DNA of 7,997 nucleotides from an uncultured Pseudomonadota bacterium (GCA_949295395.1 CASFLB010000055.1:1-7997), one strand, 5' to 3'. Numbered from the stretch's first letter, positions 1 through 6,446 are shown. Made by a program: numbers and translations. The notes: a model not told the origin generated them from the letters alone.

Positions 1-348
1 AAAGCTTTCAACGCCGCGGATTTTACCGACTTTTAGGGCTTCGTTATACATCGGAATAATCGTTCCGACCGGTGCAAAAACACCAACCATACCCAAGCGG
101 CAGTTTGGCGCACCGCAAACGACTTGTAGCTTTTGCTTGCCGTCATTAACGGTCAAAACGTGCAAATGATCTGAGTCGGGATGCATTTCAAAGCCTTCAA
201 CCTTTGCGGTTATAAAGCCGTCTAACTTACTTATCGGATTGAAAACTTCTTCAACTTCCAAACCAATGCGAGTCAAAGTTTCGGCAATTTCATCAACCGA
301 TGCATTTGTATCCAAATGCTCTTTTAACCAGGATATACTGAATTTCAT
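1..348 (-). CDS. pheT: Phenylalanyl-tRNA synthetase beta subunit, N-terminal part (cut by window edge)
   Basis: Beta subunit of the cytoplasmic alpha2-beta2 phenylalanyl-tRNA synthetase, which charges tRNA-Phe. Only the first 116 codons are present; the frame is open to base 1. The start MKFSISWLKEHLD is typical of PheT. Residues from about 40 onward are the tRNA-binding OB-fold (EMAP-like) domain, with the family motif HPDSDHLHVLTVNDG, then VVCGAPN and GKIRGVES near the edge. The ATG overlaps the pheS stop as ATGA, and the GGAGG ribosome binding site lies inside the last pheS codons, so the two genes are translationally coupled. The B3/B4 editing domain and the rest of the protein lie outside the window. 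Identification is secure. Confidence 0.96.
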   Translation of the reverse strand, partial: MKFSISWLKEHLDTNASVDEIAETLTRIGLEVEEVFNPISKLDGFITAKVEGFEMHPDSDHLHVLTVNDGKQKLQVVCGAPNCRLGMVGVFAPVGTIIPMYNEALKVGKIRGVESF

Positions 349-1448
349 CTTGCGCTTCCTCCGTTATTGCTCAAACCACCTGTCATTGACGAAAAATCCA
401 ATGGCGTAAACCCATAATGCTTCAACCAACGAACATCGGATTCAAAAAATGTTCTCAAGTCAGGAATACCGTATTTAAGCATCGCCAAGCGGTCAATTCC
501 GACACCGAAGGCAAACCCCTGATATTCATCAGGATCGATGCCACCGGCCTTTAAAACGCTGGGATGAACCATTCCACAGCCCAAGATTTCAAGCCAGTCA
601 GTTCCGGCCCCGATTTTAAGCTCGGTTTTAGTTTTTAAGCAACCGATATCCATTTCAGCCGAAGGCTCTGTGAACGGAAAATACGATGGACGATAACGTA
701 CCGGAATTTCATCAAGCTCAAAAAAGGCCTTAACAAAGTCATACAAGCAGCCTTTAAGATGAGCCATGGTGATATTTTTATCAATAACCAAGCCTTCGAC
801 CTGATGAAACATCGGCGTGTGTGTGGCATCATAGTCTGAACGATACGTACGTCCCGGAGCAATAATACGAATAGGTGGACGTTTAGCTTCCATTGTACGA
901 ATTTGTACCGGAGACGTATGCGTACGAACCACATAGCTGTCGTCAAAATCATCGCTGTTTTTATTAGGAATATAGAAGGTATCTTGCATTTGACGTGCAG
1001 GATGGTTTGCCGGCATATTCAAAGCGTTAAAGTTATGGAATTGGTCTTCAATATCCGGCCCCTCGGCAACCTCAAAGCCCATTTCACCAAAAATGGCAAC
1101 AACTTCTTCATAGATTTTAGAAACAGGATGAATCCGACCCTGAGCTTCAGGACGAATAGGCAAAGTCACATCAACCGTTTCACTCATCAATTTTTTATTA
1201 AGTTCTTCAACTTCCAACACGTCTTTACGAGCTGCCAAAGCTGCTTCGATTTCAGATTTCAAGACATTGAGCTTTTTTCCGGCCTCAATTTTTTGCTCTA
1301 ACGGAAGCGCTGACAAGCCTTTCAACTGTTCGGTAATTTTACCTTTTTTACCGATAAGGGCAACACGGCACTCATCCCAAGCCTTAAGATCCGAAACGGC
1401 GGCAATTTCAGCCAACAGTTCTGATTTCAAATTTTCAAGATTTTCCAT
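345..1448 (-). CDS. pheS: Phenylalanyl-tRNA synthetase alpha subunit
   Basis: Catalytic alpha subunit of phenylalanyl-tRNA synthetase (class II), 367 residues. An N-terminal coiled-coil tRNA-binding region (about 1-90) is followed by the catalytic core. Class II motif 2 includes RTHTSPVQIR (175-184) and APGRTYRSDYDATHTPMFHQ (197-216). The phenylalanine-pocket segment FPFTEPSAEMD is at 257-267. Motif 3 is GFAFGVGIDRLAML (311-324). The protein continues past the usual FFESDVRWL end with a tail of about 25 residues, as often seen in alphaproteobacteria. I chose the ATG at 1448 (MENLENLK) because AGGTG sits 7 bases upstream. An in-frame ATG at 1466 would add six residues (MFRCKT) that the family lacks and would place that AGGTG inside the gene. 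It is the first gene of pheST and follows rplT after a 300-base spacer containing a terminator-like hairpin. Confidence 0.97.
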   Translation of the reverse strand: MENLENLKSELLAEIAAVSDLKAWDECRVALIGKKGKITEQLKGLSALPLEQKIEAGKKLNVLKSEIEAALAARKDVLEVEELNKKLMSETVDVTLPIRPEAQGRIHPVSKIYEEVVAIFGEMGFEVAEGPDIEDQFHNFNALNMPANHPARQMQDTFYIPNKNSDDFDDSYVVRTHTSPVQIRTMEAKRPPIRIIAPGRTYRSDYDATHTPMFHQVEGLVIDKNITMAHLKGCLYDFVKAFFELDEIPVRYRPSYFPFTEPSAEMDIGCLKTKTELKIGAGTDWLEILGCGMVHPSVLKAGGIDPDEYQGFAFGVGIDRLAMLKYGIPDLRTFFESDVRWLKHYGFTPLDFSSMTGGLSNNGGSAR

Positions 1449-1511
1449 AGTTTTACACCTGAACATTAAAACACAAGATTAATAATAGTATTTTTTCTTC
1501 AAATTTAAAAT

Positions 1512-1553
1512 AAAAAAGAGTCAACCGAAAAACATCAGTTAACTCTTTTTTTT
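1512..1553 (-). terminator. Intrinsic terminator or attenuator between rplT and pheS
   Basis: Read on the minus strand, GAGTTAAC and GTTGACTC form an 8-bp stem (one G-U pair, no mismatch) around a 12-base loop. A-run and T-run extend the stem by about six A-U pairs, and the T-run continues into TTTTTTATTTT. On the plus strand the same stem has a C/A mismatch, so the minus-strand direction is favoured. It lies about 200 bases after rplT and 60 bases before pheS. It may end the rpmI-rplT mRNA or partly attenuate read-through into pheST. Confidence 0.65.
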
Positions 1554-1568
1554 CAAACTCTGATATAA

Positions 1569-1733
1569 CAGATAATCTCTTACGCCTTTCCGACACTATC
1601 ATTTGTGCCTCTGGCCAAACTCCGTCCACACTTTCCGGTCCAACCTTCGTTCACACCTTCCGACACTATCATTTGTGCCTTCCAGCTCAATCCTTGTTTG
1701 CACCTTCGGGCCCAACCTCTGTTAGCCCCCTCG
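1569..1733 (-). repeat. Degenerate tandem array of ~22-25-base purine-rich units
   Basis: On the minus strand the spacer breaks into consecutive units that each begin GAAGG or a variant (GAAAG, GAGG). Examples are GAAGGTGCAAAC... (1683-1707), GAAGGCACAAATG... (1661-1682), GAAGGTGTGAAC... (1636-1660), GAAAGTGTGGAC... (1612-1635) and GAGGCACAAATG... (1591-1611). More divergent copies lie at both ends. Unit length varies (21-25), so no single reading frame runs through. One segment, plus-strand 1588-1610, is repeated exactly at 1658-1680 (23 bases, offset 70). The array looks more GC-rich than its flanks. Function unknown. Confidence 0.7.
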
Positions 1734-1749
1734 GACGAAAGAAAAAAGA

Positions 1750-2109
1750 TTATTTGCTCAAAGCAGCTTTTGCCTTCTCAACCAGAGAAGCAAAATTAGC
1801 AGGCTCTTTCAAAGCGATATCAGCAAGGACTTTTCGGTCGAGTTCGATGCCGGCTTTGGTAAGCCCGCTCATAAATCGAGAATAAGTGATATCGTTCAAA
1901 CGAGCCGCAGCGTTAATACGTTGGATCCACAAAGCGCGAAAACTTCTTTTCTTAGCTTTTCTGTCGCGATAAGCATACTGAAGAGCCTTTTCAACTTTTT
2001 CAACGGCAACGCGGAAAACATTTTTGTTACGACCTCTATAGCCCTTAGCCATAGATAAAATCTTTTTGTGACGAGCGTGAGCTGTCAAACCTCTTTTAAT
2101 ACGAGACAT
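1750..2109 (-). CDS. rplT: 50S ribosomal protein L20
   Basis: Large-subunit protein L20, 119 residues. It binds 23S rRNA and is needed early in 50S assembly. The whole length matches the family: the basic N-terminal arm MSRIKRGLTAHARHKKIL, then AKGYRGRNKNVFRVA, QYAYRDRKAKKRSFR, LWIQRINAAAR, and the C-terminal EKAKAALSK. The start is supported by AAGGAG in the 15-base gap after rpmI. It is the second gene of the rpmI-rplT pair. In E. coli the C-terminal domain of L20 represses its own operon by binding the rpmI leader; whether this happens here is unknown. Confidence 0.99.
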   Translation of the reverse strand: MSRIKRGLTAHARHKKILSMAKGYRGRNKNVFRVAVEKVEKALQYAYRDRKAKKRSFRALWIQRINAAARLNDITYSRFMSGLTKAGIELDRKVLADIALKEPANFASLVEKAKAALSK

Positions 2110-2124
2110 TGTAGGACTCCTTCA

Positions 2125-2322
2125 TTAGATATAGGGCAAATATTTTTTAACAAGACTAACATCAGCTTCGTTGACCAAAGTCGTACCGCGAGCCTGTCTT
2201 TTCATTTTGGTACCTTTATTAAAGAGGAGGTGTCTCTTATTGGCAAAATTTCTCTTCAACTTACCGGTTCCGGTAACGCTGAAACGCTTTTTAGCAGCGC
2301 TTTTAGTTTTCAATTTAGGCAT
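2125..2322 (-). CDS. rpmI: 50S ribosomal protein L35
   Basis: Large-subunit protein L35, 65 residues, the normal size. It shows the signature MPKLKTKSAAKKRF at the start, then SVTGTGKLKRN and NKRHLL, and a basic body. The ATG at 2322 is chosen because family members begin MPK(L/M)KT and because AAAGGAAG lies 5-8 bases upstream. The frame is open further upstream to an ATG at 2406, but that extension is not L35-like and begins about at the predicted transcript start. It is the first gene of rpmI-rplT. infC, the usual upstream neighbour in many bacteria, is absent; an exported EF-hand gene precedes it instead. Confidence 0.98.
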   Translation of the reverse strand: MPKLKTKSAAKKRFSVTGTGKLKRNFANKRHLLFNKGTKMKRQARGTTLVNEADVSLVKKYLPYI

Positions 2323-2364
2323 TTTGCTTCCTTTCACAAAGATTATCAAACGGATGCATTGTAA

Positions 2365-2385
2365 GCGATCTGGCATGCCATTCGC
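2365..2385 (-). promoter_or_regulatory. Small hairpin in the rpmI leader
   Basis: The predicted rpmI leader is about 80 bases. It contains the palindrome TGGCATGCCA (2371-2380) flanked by GCGA and TCGC arms (2382-2385 and 2365-2368), which can form a two-part hairpin with a small internal loop. It lies where an autoregulatory site for L20 or L35 would be expected, but I recognise no known leader class, so the regulatory role is a guess. Confidence 0.3.
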
Positions 2386-2411
2386 ACAGTCTCGCTCCAT
2401 GATCAAAGCGG

Positions 2412-2439
2412 ATTATATACAATAAAACAAAGATTGCAA
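2412..2439 (-). promoter_or_regulatory. Promoter of rpmI-rplT
   Basis: On the minus strand, a perfect -10 box TATAAT (2412-2417) lies 16 bases from a -35-like TTGCAA (2434-2439; four of six consensus bases). Immediately upstream are runs of A and T (about 2443-2468) that resemble an UP element, as expected for a strongly expressed ribosomal protein operon. The predicted start near 2405 gives a leader of about 83 bases. This promoter would let rpmI-rplT be expressed independently of the lol genes upstream. Confidence 0.72.
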
Positions 2440-2471
2440 GCACTTTTTTCAAAAAAAGATAAAAAAGGAGC

Positions 2472-2819
2472 TCACTTAGAATTAAGAGCCTTACGTTGTT
2501 GGTCAAGATATTTAGATAAATCTTCAGGAGAGATTTTTCCATCACCATCTTCATCCATAATCTTGAACTGTTCTTCAGGGGTTTTATAAAGTCCCTTCTT
2601 TTTCAAGAGACGATTCTTTTGTTCAACATCTTTGGTAATACGCTGATTTTTAAACTCTTCGAGAGTAAGCATACCATCTTTATCGGCATCTTGATTATAA
2701 AAGATATAATTGCTGGTCTTCGTTCCAACAGATTTAACATCAGCCGGTGTTTTATACTTTGCCCCAACAGGAAAAGCCCACATACTTAAAACCAAGAACA
2801 AACAAACAAGATATTTCAC
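2472..2819 (-). CDS. Small exported EF-hand (calcium-binding) protein
   Basis: A 115-residue protein with a likely Sec signal peptide: K2, a hydrophobic stretch at about 4-18, and a VGA cleavage site after residue 20. The mature part has two canonical 12-residue EF-hand loops: D44-A-D46-K-D48-G...E55 (DADKDGMLTLEE) and D89-E-D91-G-D93-G...D100 (DEDGDGKISPED). Loop 2 has Asp, not Glu, at position 12, which usually weakens Ca or shifts preference toward Mg. The start is a GTG, supported by AGGAGG about six bases upstream. It begins 15 bases after lolD ends, so it is probably cotranscribed with lolCD. The likely location is the periplasm or cell surface. The specific role is unknown, and calcium binding is inferred from the loops. 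Confidence 0.85.
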   Translation of the reverse strand: MKYLVCLFLVLSMWAFPVGAKYKTPADVKSVGTKTSNYIFYNQDADKDGMLTLEEFKNQRITKDVEQKNRLLKKKGLYKTPEEQFKIMDEDGDGKISPEDLSKYLDQQRKALNSK

Positions 2820-2834
2820 AACACCCTCCTCTAT

Positions 2835-3575
2835 TTAGTAAAAATTTTTAGACATATCCAACTTAACTTTCGGAGAATGAGAAAAGCTCTGCAAATCGAT
2901 GATTTTTCCGTCTTGTAAGCGTACTTTTCGATCCATTTTCTCAGCTAACTCAAAATTATGGGTTGCGATTAACGCGGCCAAACCGGTATCTTTAACCAAA
3001 GACAAAAGCTCTGAAAAAACGATTTCAGATGTCTTGGGATCAAGGTTTCCGGTCGGTTCATCAGCCAAAAGGAGTTTTGGACTATTCGCCAAAGCTCTCG
3101 CAATGGCCACACGCTGCTGTTCGCCCCCCGAAAGCTCGCTCGGACGATGTTTTAAGCGCTTATCAAGCTTCATCTTAGACAGCAACCAGCGCGCTTTTTC
3201 CTCGGCGGATTTGGTTGAAACACCGGCAATAAGTTGCGGCAACATCACATTTTCCAAGGCATTAAAATCAGGCAAAAGATTGTGATATTGATAAACAAAG
3301 CCCACATAATCGCGGCGCAATTCGGTTCGTTGCACATCATTAAGCTTTGAGCATTTTTTGCCATCAAGCAAAATCTCACCGCTACTTGGTTGCTCCAACA
3401 AACCGGAAATTTGCAAAAGCGTTGACTTTCCGGCGCCGCTCTGCCCGACCAAAGCCACAACCTCACCGGGATTGACCGCCAAATTAATTCCCTTAAGAAC
3501 TTCAAGCGATTGCGACCCTTGCTTAAACTTTTTTATAACATTTTTCAGCTCAATAGACGGAATAATTTTACTCAT
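2835..3575 (-). CDS. lolD: Lipoprotein-releasing system ATP-binding protein LolD
   Basis: ATPase of the Lol ABC transporter, which extracts outer-membrane lipoproteins from the inner membrane and passes them to LolA; 246 residues. Visible ABC motifs are Walker A GQSGAGKS (44-51), a LolD-type Q-loop GFVYQYHNLLPDF (92-104), signature LSGGEQQR (148-155), Walker B LLLADEP (168-174) with GNLD following, and switch H206 in ATHN. The phrase YQ(F/Y)H.LLPDF is characteristic of LolD against FtsE or MacB relatives. The chosen ATG (3575, MSKIIPSIELK) overlaps the end of the permease gene by 8 bases and has GGAGG about nine bases upstream. An in-frame start at 3611 lies too deep inside lolC. The C-terminus is slightly longer than in E. 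coli LolD. Confidence 0.95.
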   Translation of the reverse strand: MSKIIPSIELKNVIKKFKQGSQSLEVLKGINLAVNPGEVVALVGQSGAGKSTLLQISGLLEQPSSGEILLDGKKCSKLNDVQRTELRRDYVGFVYQYHNLLPDFNALENVMLPQLIAGVSTKSAEEKARWLLSKMKLDKRLKHRPSELSGGEQQRVAIARALANSPKLLLADEPTGNLDPKTSEIVFSELLSLVKDTGLAALIATHNFELAEKMDRKVRLQDGKIIDLQSFSHSPKVKLDMSKNFY

Positions 3576-4812
3576 AGCGCAACGCCTCCACCGGATCAAA
3601 CTTAGCCGCACGATAAGCCGGATACAGCGTTGCCAAGAACGCCAACGCCAAAGAAATCACAACCACAAAGAACACTTCCGTCGGGTCAACCTTTGCCGGC
3701 AACTGAGATAAGAAATAAATTTCGGCCGAAAACAGCTCCTGCCCCGAAATTTTTTGCAAAAACTGGCGAATAGCCTCAATATTATTGCAGAATAGCAAAC
3801 CGAGAGCCAAACCGATAGCCGTTCCGACCACGCCGATAAAAGCACCGTCCATGCAAAAGATTCGCATAATCATACCTTTTGTCGCACCCATGGTCCGCAA
3901 GACGGCAATATCACGCCCTTTGTCTTTAACCAACATAATGAGACCGGTAATAATATTAAACGCCGCCACCAAGATAATCAGCGTCAAAATCAAAAACATC
4001 ACATTGCGCTCAACATCAATGGCGTTAAAGAAAGCTGCATTAGTCTGCCGCCAATCATAGACATAGGCCGCACCGCCGATACGTTCCTCAATCGCCTTGC
4101 GAACCGGTTTCAGCTGATTTTCATCATCCAAAGACACATCAATCTGCGTCACAGCCTCCGGAAGACTAAAATATTTCTGCGCGGCCGATAAAGGCATAAA
4201 CACAAAGTTTGAGTCATATTCATACATTCCGACATCAAACGTGCCGATAACTTTGTAGCTTTTCATACGTGGTACCGTACCAAAAGCGGTCACTTTTCCG
4301 TTCGGGGAAATCAGCGTCAGCTCACTCCCCGGAACCAACCCCATTTTCTGAGCCAAGCGCCGTCCAACCAAAACCACATCGCCCTCAAAGGCCGAAACAT
4401 CAGCCCCTTCAATGCTGTCGACCAACAACGGCTTTTTAACCAAATCTTCGGGACTAAGCGCGCGCACCATAGCTCCTTCGGCTTGACGACCGGAGCTGAT
4501 AAGCAACTGCTTTTCAATCATCGGAATAACTTGCTTAACCCCCTCAATTTGCGCAATCTCGCCAACAGCTTCTTTATAATTATTAAACGGCAACCCGACG
4601 GAAGAAACAATTCCAATATGTCCGTTCAAACCCAAAATACGTGATAAGAGTTCGCTCCGAAAACCGTTCATCACACTCATAACGATAATCAGAGTCGCCA
4701 CCCCGAGTGCAATTCCGGTAAAAGCAAAACCAGTAATCACGGAAATAAAACCTTCTTTCCGTTTTGCTCTAAGGTAACGCCAAGCGGTCATCCGTTCAAA
4801 TTTTGAAAACAT
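3568..4812 (-). CDS. lolC: Lipoprotein-releasing system permease, LolC/LolE family
   Basis: Inner-membrane permease of the Lol transporter, 414 residues. Layout: a cytoplasmic N-terminus with the conserved ERMTAWRYLRAKR, TM1 about 23-47 (running into SVMNGFRSELLSRILGLNGH), a large periplasmic MacB-like domain of about 48-270, then the FtsX-type domain with TM2 about 272-295, TM3 about 317-343 and TM4 about 378-397. The cytoplasmic coupling segment KGRDIAVLRTMGAT (298-311) and the C-terminal PAYRAAKFDPVEALRYE are hallmark features. The ATG at 4812 matches family starts. Its ribosome binding site is weak (AAAGG 11 bases upstream). lolD follows with an 8-base overlap. Only one permease gene lies beside lolD, so the LolC versus LolE label is arbitrary; a homodimeric LolF-like arrangement is possible. 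Confidence 0.93.
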   Translation of the reverse strand: MFSKFERMTAWRYLRAKRKEGFISVITGFAFTGIALGVATLIIVMSVMNGFRSELLSRILGLNGHIGIVSSVGLPFNNYKEAVGEIAQIEGVKQVIPMIEKQLLISSGRQAEGAMVRALSPEDLVKKPLLVDSIEGADVSAFEGDVVLVGRRLAQKMGLVPGSELTLISPNGKVTAFGTVPRMKSYKVIGTFDVGMYEYDSNFVFMPLSAAQKYFSLPEAVTQIDVSLDDENQLKPVRKAIEERIGGAAYVYDWRQTNAAFFNAIDVERNVMFLILTLIILVAAFNIITGLIMLVKDKGRDIAVLRTMGATKGMIMRIFCMDGAFIGVVGTAIGLALGLLFCNNIEAIRQFLQKISGQELFSAEIYFLSQLPAKVDPTEVFFVVVISLALAFLATLYPAYRAAKFDPVEALRYE

Positions 4813-4846
4813 AATCTTAAAAACCTTTCTACTTAGCCTTATTTTA

Positions 4847-4875
4847 GTTATAAGGACATTGCCCCGAAAAAGCAA
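4847..4875 (-). promoter_or_regulatory. Candidate promoter of lolC-lolD-EF-hand operon
   Basis: In the 109-base pepA-lolC gap, the minus strand has -10 TATAAC (4847-4852; five of six consensus bases) exactly 17 bases from -35-like TTGCTT (4870-4875). The predicted start near 4840 gives a leader of about 30 bases before the lolC ATG. The -35 box is only a partial match, so this is a candidate. Confidence 0.5.
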
Positions 4876-4906
4876 CCAAGCAGAAACGGATGTGTATAAC
4901 CCTCAA

Positions 4907-4931
4907 GAAAAAATAAGAAAATTATTTTTTC
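4907..4931 (-). terminator. Weak A/T hairpin at the pepA stop codon
   Basis: On the minus strand a perfect 10-bp inverted repeat (GAAAAAATAA / TTATTTTTTC, 5-base loop) overlaps the pepA stop TAA and is followed by T-rich sequence. It contains only one G-C pair, so the hairpin would be unstable. It may be a poor terminator for pepA or simply AT-rich sequence. Confidence 0.25.
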
Positions 4932-6385
4932 AAATTTTTAAGATAATTGCAAAGCAAACGAATTCCAAAAGCCGTCGCACCTTTGGGTTCAAGCGGACGA
5001 GGTGTAGAACTATCATCACGACCGGCAATATCAAGGTGAGCCCAAGGCGTTTTGCCTTTAACAAATTTTTTCAAAAACATAGCGGCCGTTGCCGAACCTG
5101 CTCCATGCCCACGAGCAGCTAAATGCTTCACATCAGCCACATCAGATTTCAAGAGCTTGCCGAATTCTTCGCACATTGGCAAACGCCACAAACGTTCACC
5201 ACTATCAAGTCCAGCTTTCAGCAAATCATCAGCCATTTTATCATCATCACAAAACAATCCGGCAAACTCATGCCCCAAAGCCATAACCACAGCACCGGTT
5301 AAGGTAGCAATATCAATCACCCTCTTGGCTTTGAGTTTTGCTGAAGCATACCACAGCCCGTCAGCCAACCCCATTCGCCCTTCGGCATCAGTGTTAATCA
5401 CCTCGACAGTTAAACCGGAAGCAGATGTATAAACATCTTCAGGTTTATAGGCTTTGCCGTCTGGCATATTTTCAGCCATCACCAAGACCGCCGTTGCATT
5501 TATCTTTTGCTTTTGCAAAGCCAAAACCTTAAGCGTTGAGGCCGCCACCGCCGCACCGGTCATATCGTGTTTCATACCAATAAGATTTGGCTCATTTTTA
5601 AGATTAATACCACCGGTATCAAAGGTAATTCCCTTACCCACCAAAGCAACATCAATATCTTTAGAGGACGGATTTCCTTTCCATGTCATAACGGCAACAC
5701 AAGGAGGATTAGCTGAACCTTTACCAACGGCATAAAGCAACGAAAAACCTTTTTCCTCAAGCTTATCAGCCGGAATAATCTCGACCTCAATTCCCAAATA
5801 TGAAAGTCGCTTAATATCCTCAGCCATAGACAATGGCGTCAACACATTCCCCGGTTCATTACACAAATCGCGTCCATAGCGAACGCCATTAGCCAAAGCC
5901 GCGACTTCTGCCATTGCTTTTTTGTTGATTTCCCCGGATTCAGCCCATAAAAACACTTGTTCAAGCTGACAAAAATCTTCTTCTTTTTTGGTCGTAAAAT
6001 ATTTATCAAAGCTATAAAGCTCAAGCTCCATTCCCAAAGCCACATCAGAAGCCGTCTTCTCTAAACCTTCGGGCAAAAAGACAGCGGCGGTCTTAACTTT
6101 TTTCAAAGCCGAAGCGACTTTTGCCGCGGCAACCTGCATTTCATAAGAAGAAACCTTATGTTTAACAACACTCAAAAGGTAAATTGTTTCGCCATTATCC
6201 AGCTTAAGGCTTTTTCCGGCTTCAATCTTGAAAGAGCGATTATCGACGGCTTTTTTCAGCATTTTGATTTCCGATTCGGAACAAAACGTGCCGATTCTCT
6301 CCCAATCAAACGATTTTTCCTTCATAAAAAGAACTTTTGCCTCTGGTTTTCCAAATTTTTTGACGTCCCAAACAAAATCCAACAT
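4922..6385 (-). CDS. pepA: Leucyl aminopeptidase (cytosol aminopeptidase, peptidase family M17)
   Basis: Di-metal aminopeptidase that removes N-terminal residues, preferably Leu, from peptides; normally a cytoplasmic hexamer. 487 residues, the usual family size. The N-terminal macro-like domain (about 1-150) is divergent; the catalytic domain (about 165-487) is well conserved. All expected active-site residues are present at the spacings of E. coli PepA: metal ligands K251, D256, D274, D333 and E335, and catalytic K263 and R337. Motifs are VGKGITFDTGG (249-259), MKHDMTGAA and NTDAEGRMGLADGLWYA (331-347). WAHLDIAG near the C-terminus also matches. The ATG at 6385 has GGAG seven bases upstream. 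It is transcribed toward lolC but separated from it by 109 bases with its own candidate promoter, so it is probably a separate unit. No functional link to lol is implied. Confidence 0.97.
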   Translation of the reverse strand: MLDFVWDVKKFGKPEAKVLFMKEKSFDWERIGTFCSESEIKMLKKAVDNRSFKIEAGKSLKLDNGETIYLLSVVKHKVSSYEMQVAAAKVASALKKVKTAAVFLPEGLEKTASDVALGMELELYSFDKYFTTKKEEDFCQLEQVFLWAESGEINKKAMAEVAALANGVRYGRDLCNEPGNVLTPLSMAEDIKRLSYLGIEVEIIPADKLEEKGFSLLYAVGKGSANPPCVAVMTWKGNPSSKDIDVALVGKGITFDTGGINLKNEPNLIGMKHDMTGAAVAASTLKVLALQKQKINATAVLVMAENMPDGKAYKPEDVYTSASGLTVEVINTDAEGRMGLADGLWYASAKLKAKRVIDIATLTGAVVMALGHEFAGLFCDDDKMADDLLKAGLDSGERLWRLPMCEEFGKLLKSDVADVKHLAARGHGAGSATAAMFLKKFVKGKTPWAHLDIAGRDDSSTPRPLEPKGATAFGIRLLCNYLKNLKK

Positions 6386-6446
6386 ATTGTTTCTCCGATA
6401 TTTTTATACATCTTTTTAAAAGATACTCTAAAAAAATAAAAATTTA

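Larger units (their letters stand above)
1449..1749. other. rplT-pheS intergenic spacer (301 bases)
   Basis: No convincing conserved gene is seen here. In minus-strand order after the rplT stop, it holds a degenerate purine-rich repeat array (about 1733 to 1569), a hairpin with T-tract (1553 to 1512), and a very AT-rich stretch of about 60 bases leading to the pheS ribosome binding site. I found no -35/-10 pair good enough to call a pheS promoter. TATTAT-like boxes occur around 1480-1490, but without a matching -35 element. Two small minus-strand frames start inside the repeats: 1580-1672 (30 codons before the stop) and 1453-1602 (49 codons). Neither resembles a protein I know. Confidence 0.8.

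Noticed and set aside
903..1301. Plus-strand open frame of 132 codons inside pheS
   Set aside because: It is antisense to a fully conserved pheS, has no family resemblance and no good ribosome binding site; it is a shadow frame.
1588..1680. CRISPR array
   Set aside because: Only two exact 23-base copies, the intervening sequence is itself made of related units, and there are no cas genes.
1605..1885. Plus-strand frames of 64 and 70 codons across the repeat array and rplT end
   Set aside because: No ribosome binding site, they overlap conserved rplT on the other strand, and their Pro/Ser-rich composition only reflects the C-rich strand of the repeats.
2323..2406. N-terminal extension of rpmI to an ATG at 2406
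   Set aside because: L35 proteins begin MPKLKT-like, a good ribosome binding site precedes 2322, and 2406 coincides with the predicted transcript start.
6401..6408. TATAAA on the minus strand as the pepA -10 box
   Set aside because: The transcript would start at the pepA ribosome binding site, leaving no room for it.
6410..6424. ATCTTTTTAAAAGAT palindrome upstream of pepA as terminator
   Set aside because: The arms are seven bases with a one-base centre, so no hairpin loop can form at full length, and no T-tract position fits a gene end.
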